This document shows positions 61,856-64,000 of a DNA stretch of 64,000 nt, piece after piece. Source of the DNA: Christiangramia flava JLT2011 (GTDB taxonomy: Bacteria; Bacteroidota; Bacteroidia; Flavobacteriales; Flavobacteriaceae). How positions within the stretch are numbered: the stretch's first letter is position 1; the number at the start of each line of letters is the position of its first letter. The stretch lies in assembly GCF_001951155.1 (NCBI RefSeq), contig NZ_CP016359.1:1009001-1073000 (forward strand), in the 5' to 3' direction. The notes under the pieces were generated by a model. The model was not told the DNA's origin. It worked only from the letters and a program-made list of their open reading frames with translations, and did not search any database. Position numbers and translations under genes: made by a program.

Positions 61856-64000
61856 TTAATCTGTTCTAAGCCATTCCAGGCTTTCCAGTGCAAAATTATC
61901 ACGGCTTTGCAGATAGGCACATTTCTCTATAACGGTAGCACCTATTTTTCGTTTCTCAAAACCGGCGGTTAGGCCAAAATCAATCCGCTTACAACCTAGT
62001 TGATTGGCTCGCATAACGGTTTGAAAAAGCAGCTGTCGGTATGTATTAAATTTTCTGGAATAGTTATAATCCATCCCGATAATTGCTGGTGTGTAGACAT
62101 TATTGCTATTACGATAACAGCACATCACGCCAATAATTACTGAACTCTCGGTTTTAAGCTTCACTAAGATAAACTCCCAGTTTTCGCAGGAACTCATATG
62201 CTCAAACAAACGGAACGGGTAAGTAAACGTATTTAACCCTATGTTATTCCCTTTAACTTCAAGATAGAGCTGGTAACATTCATCCAGTAAGTCTTTCTTC
62301 AAAGTTGATTTAACGGATACGTCCAGTATATTAAAAAAGGCTTCAATATCCTTCCTAAAATGCTTTCTGGAACTTTTGCTAAGCGAATTAATATATTCTT
62401 CTGTGGTGGTAAAATTTAAACTCGATAAAACGGCAGCTTCGGGCATAGCCACCTGTACAAAACCTTTCTGGTGGAGGTATTCCTTCAGGGTCTCATCATC
62501 ACTTTTAAAATCTCTCAAAATCACATACTGAGGTTGCAATTTCTTTTCAATATTTTCAATTTCCAATAGAAGAAGATCAAAAGCTTCCTGCCAGTTAGGA
62601 TTGGTTCGATCCAGGTACAAATGTTCTCCCTCTGTAATCATTGATCCCATACAAAGACAGGTACTGGTATGGTAATAGGAATTAGTTTCCCGTTGCTTTT
62701 CTATTTTTTTTGAAACTGAGTCCGGTGCAAGCATGTCTTCTTTCCATAGGCCAAAAGTGAAAAATGTTGCCAGATTGCATTTTCCATTCACATCTTTAAC
62801 CAGGTAATAGAAAAACTTGTAATTATGTTCAGGCAAGTCATTTTCACAAAAAATATCCTCCATCTCCCGAAGACCATCCCAATCATAGAATCCATGATCT
62901 CCCACTGTTTTGTTCCATAAATCAGAGGGGATCTTTTTAATGGTTAAATAGCATTCAATTGAAAGATTTGATTTGTTACCAACCACTTTTAAATTCTTTG
63001 ACATACCTCTTCTAAATGCGAAGTTTACCCTGTCGAGGGTGGTATGAGTATCTGCCAAGGCTTTTGGAAAGTTCTCAACTATGGCCTCCACGAGACCTTT
63101 CATTTCTTCCTGTTCGTTATTTCGGCATATGGTTATTCGAAGACCGGTGTTTTTAACCGGAACCACTGGGAAAATTCCGGTATTCACATAATACCCTGCA
63201 TCTATGAGCCTCCTCACCAGGTTAAATCCTGTGTCCGGCATGCCCGCACCTATATAAAATATAGGAGAGTCATTTTCAACGATCAATGGCAAATTTGTAT
63301 TTCTGACACACTGACTGAAATATGCAATACGATTAGACAAGTCTTCCTGCAATTGGTAGATCTCATCACTGAGATGAATTTTTGCTGATGCGATAGCGGC
63401 TCCGATAGATGCCGGTTCCAACTGAACTGAAAATGTCAATGGCCCACCAAAATTCTTAATACGTTGATGTATTTTTTTGTCGTTACAAACTACGACCGCA
63501 CCACTCGCACCAAACGTTTTACTTAATGTGCCAAATAGAATAACTCTGTCTGGTAACTTCTTCAATACGCTCATTACATAACCGCTACCGTTAGCACCCT
63601 TCCAGCTCATACCGTGTACATCATCAAAGTAAATATGAAGCTGTGGATATTTATCCATGAGCTGCATTAATTCTTGTATTGGGGCATAATCCCCAAACAT
63701 GGAATACATTCCATCTGCCATATACCAAATCTTATTACATTTTGATTGTAACTTACGTACCTTATCTTCCAACATGTCCAGATTATTATGCCGGATCATT
63801 TCCACCGGCACGGAGCGCAGCTTTAATGGATTTACTGCACTTTGAACGCTCCAGTGCACCTGATGATCAAGGATTACTCCATCCCCATCATTGACTACAG
63901 TTGGTATGACTCCTAAGTGACCGAGTGTACTATTCTTTGTTAGCACCACCGGACAATTATATATTTGTGTTAGTAGTGATTCGAGCTCCGCGTATAATGG
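61856..64000 (-). CDS. Alpha-oxoamine synthase fused to a GNAT-family acyltransferase (N-terminus beyond window)
   Basis: 715 codons, still open at the edge; the first visible residues are PLYAELESLLTQIYNCPVVLTKNSTLGHLGVIP. The first about 360 residues are a fold-type I PLP enzyme of the alpha-oxoamine synthase family (BioF, KBL, SPT, CqsA): IWYMADGMYSMFGDYAPI, HIYFDDVHGMSWKG (Asp binding the PLP ring), VILFGTLSKTFGASGAV with the Schiff-base Lys, and GLRITICRNNEQEEM. After a linker, the C-terminal about 250 residues (EYINSLSKSSRKHFRKDIEAFFNI, FILVKLKTESSVIIGVMCCYRNSNNVYTPAIIGMDYNYS, YRQLLFQTVMRANQLGCKRIDFGLTAGFEKRKIGA) form a GNAT/FemAB-like N-acyltransferase. It may condense an acyl-thioester with an amino acid and then acylate the amine; product unknown. 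Confidence 0.85.
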   Translation of the reverse strand, partial: PLYAELESLLTQIYNCPVVLTKNSTLGHLGVIPTVVNDGDGVILDHQVHWSVQSAVNPLKLRSVPVEMIRHNNLDMLEDKVRKLQSKCNKIWYMADGMYSMFGDYAPIQELMQLMDKYPQLHIYFDDVHGMSWKGANGSGYVMSVLKKLPDRVILFGTLSKTFGASGAVVVCNDKKIHQRIKNFGGPLTFSVQLEPASIGAAIASAKIHLSDEIYQLQEDLSNRIAYFSQCVRNTNLPLIVENDSPIFYIGAGMPDTGFNLVRRLIDAGYYVNTGIFPVVPVKNTGLRITICRNNEQEEMKGLVEAIVENFPKALADTHTTLDRVNFAFRRGMSKNLKVVGNKSNLSIECYLTIKKIPSDLWNKTVGDHGFYDWDGLREMEDIFCENDLPEHNYKFFYYLVKDVNGKCNLATFFTFGLWKEDMLAPDSVSKKIEKQRETNSYYHTSTCLCMGSMITEGEHLYLDRTNPNWQEAFDLLLLEIENIEKKLQPQYVILRDFKSDDETLKEYLHQKGFVQVAMPEAAVLSSLNFTTTEEYINSLSKSSRKHFRKDIEAFFNILDVSVKSTLKKDLLDECYQLYLEVKGNNIGLNTFTYPFRLFEHMSSCENWEFILVKLKTESSVIIGVMCCYRNSNNVYTPAIIGMDYNYSRKFNTYRQLLFQTVMRANQLGCKRIDFGLTAGFEKRKIGATVIEKCAYLQSRDNFALESLEWLRTD

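Larger units (their letters stand above)
47098..64000 (-). mobile_element. Integrative conjugative element (CTnDOT-like), right part open at window edge
   Basis: All genes from 47098 to the window end run on the minus strand and form a typical Bacteroidota conjugative transposon: coupling protein, relaxase, BfmA/BtgA protein, candidate oriT, RadC, SSB, traN-M-K-J-I-G-F-E, replication-like pair, excisionase-like HTH and RteC. Neighbours overlap by a few bases in many places. To the eye, base composition is richer in G+C than in the flanking chromosome. The left boundary is set only by the switch from plus-strand small genes near 47025-47097; I found no attachment repeat, tRNA or integrase, which should lie beyond 64000. 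Confidence 0.85.

Overview
The window looks like a Flavobacteriaceae (Bacteroidota) chromosome, probably a marine Gramella/Zunongwangia-like lineage; the genus is inference. The clues are type IX secretion (T9SS) sorting domains of both kinds, PorP/SprF and PD40-OmpA partners, Bacteroidota-type TAnnTTTG promoter boxes, and a CTnDOT-like conjugation module. No rRNA, tRNA, CRISPR array or IS transposase was recognised.

Layout. 1-4240: glycerol catabolism, glpD (cut by the window edge), glpK and glpF, facing a convergent GlpR-type repressor. 4240-11370: signalling and small genes: a broken small membrane protein, a membrane protein, a PAS/GAF hybrid-free histidine kinase with a lone receiver, a secreted cupin, and a second histidine kinase interrupted by one in-frame TGA. 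11370-19080: a lipoprotein with propeller and solenoid, then a complete curli (type VIII secretion) operon on the minus strand, read csgA, csgB, csgE, csgF, csgG and a terminal propeller lipoprotein, with a strong hairpin between csgA and csgB. 19080-31460: divergent T9SS locus: a small secreted protein, a 3018-residue adhesin with 24 HYR domains including a 7-domain tandem duplication, PorP/SprF and PD40-OmpA. 32400-41080: a second giant T9SS adhesin (2893 residues). 41560-41880: a decayed copy of the OmpA domain. 42370-47025: small hypothetical genes, a split DUF3891 gene, a zinc alcohol dehydrogenase and a serine hydrolase.

47098-64000: one end of an integrative conjugative element (ICE), all on the minus strand. 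It holds a VirD4-type coupling protein, a relaxase, a BfmA/BtgA-type accessory protein, a candidate oriT, RadC-like and SSB proteins, traN-M-K-J-I-G-F-E, a replication-like pair, an excisionase-like HTH protein, RteC, and finally an alpha-oxoamine synthase fused to a GNAT acyltransferase that runs off the window. No integrase or attachment site is visible, so the far end lies outside.

The central theme is surface building: a curli amyloid system and a T9SS adhesin system stand back to back around about 500 bp of shared regulatory DNA. The most interesting leads are the csgA/csgB hairpin, the repeated motifs in the shared promoter region, the CsgE protein with an extra N-terminal domain, the CsgG protein with an added beta-barrel, the duplicated HYR block, the OmpA remnant, the nonsense-interrupted kinase and the PLP-synthase/acyltransferase fusion at the ICE cargo position.
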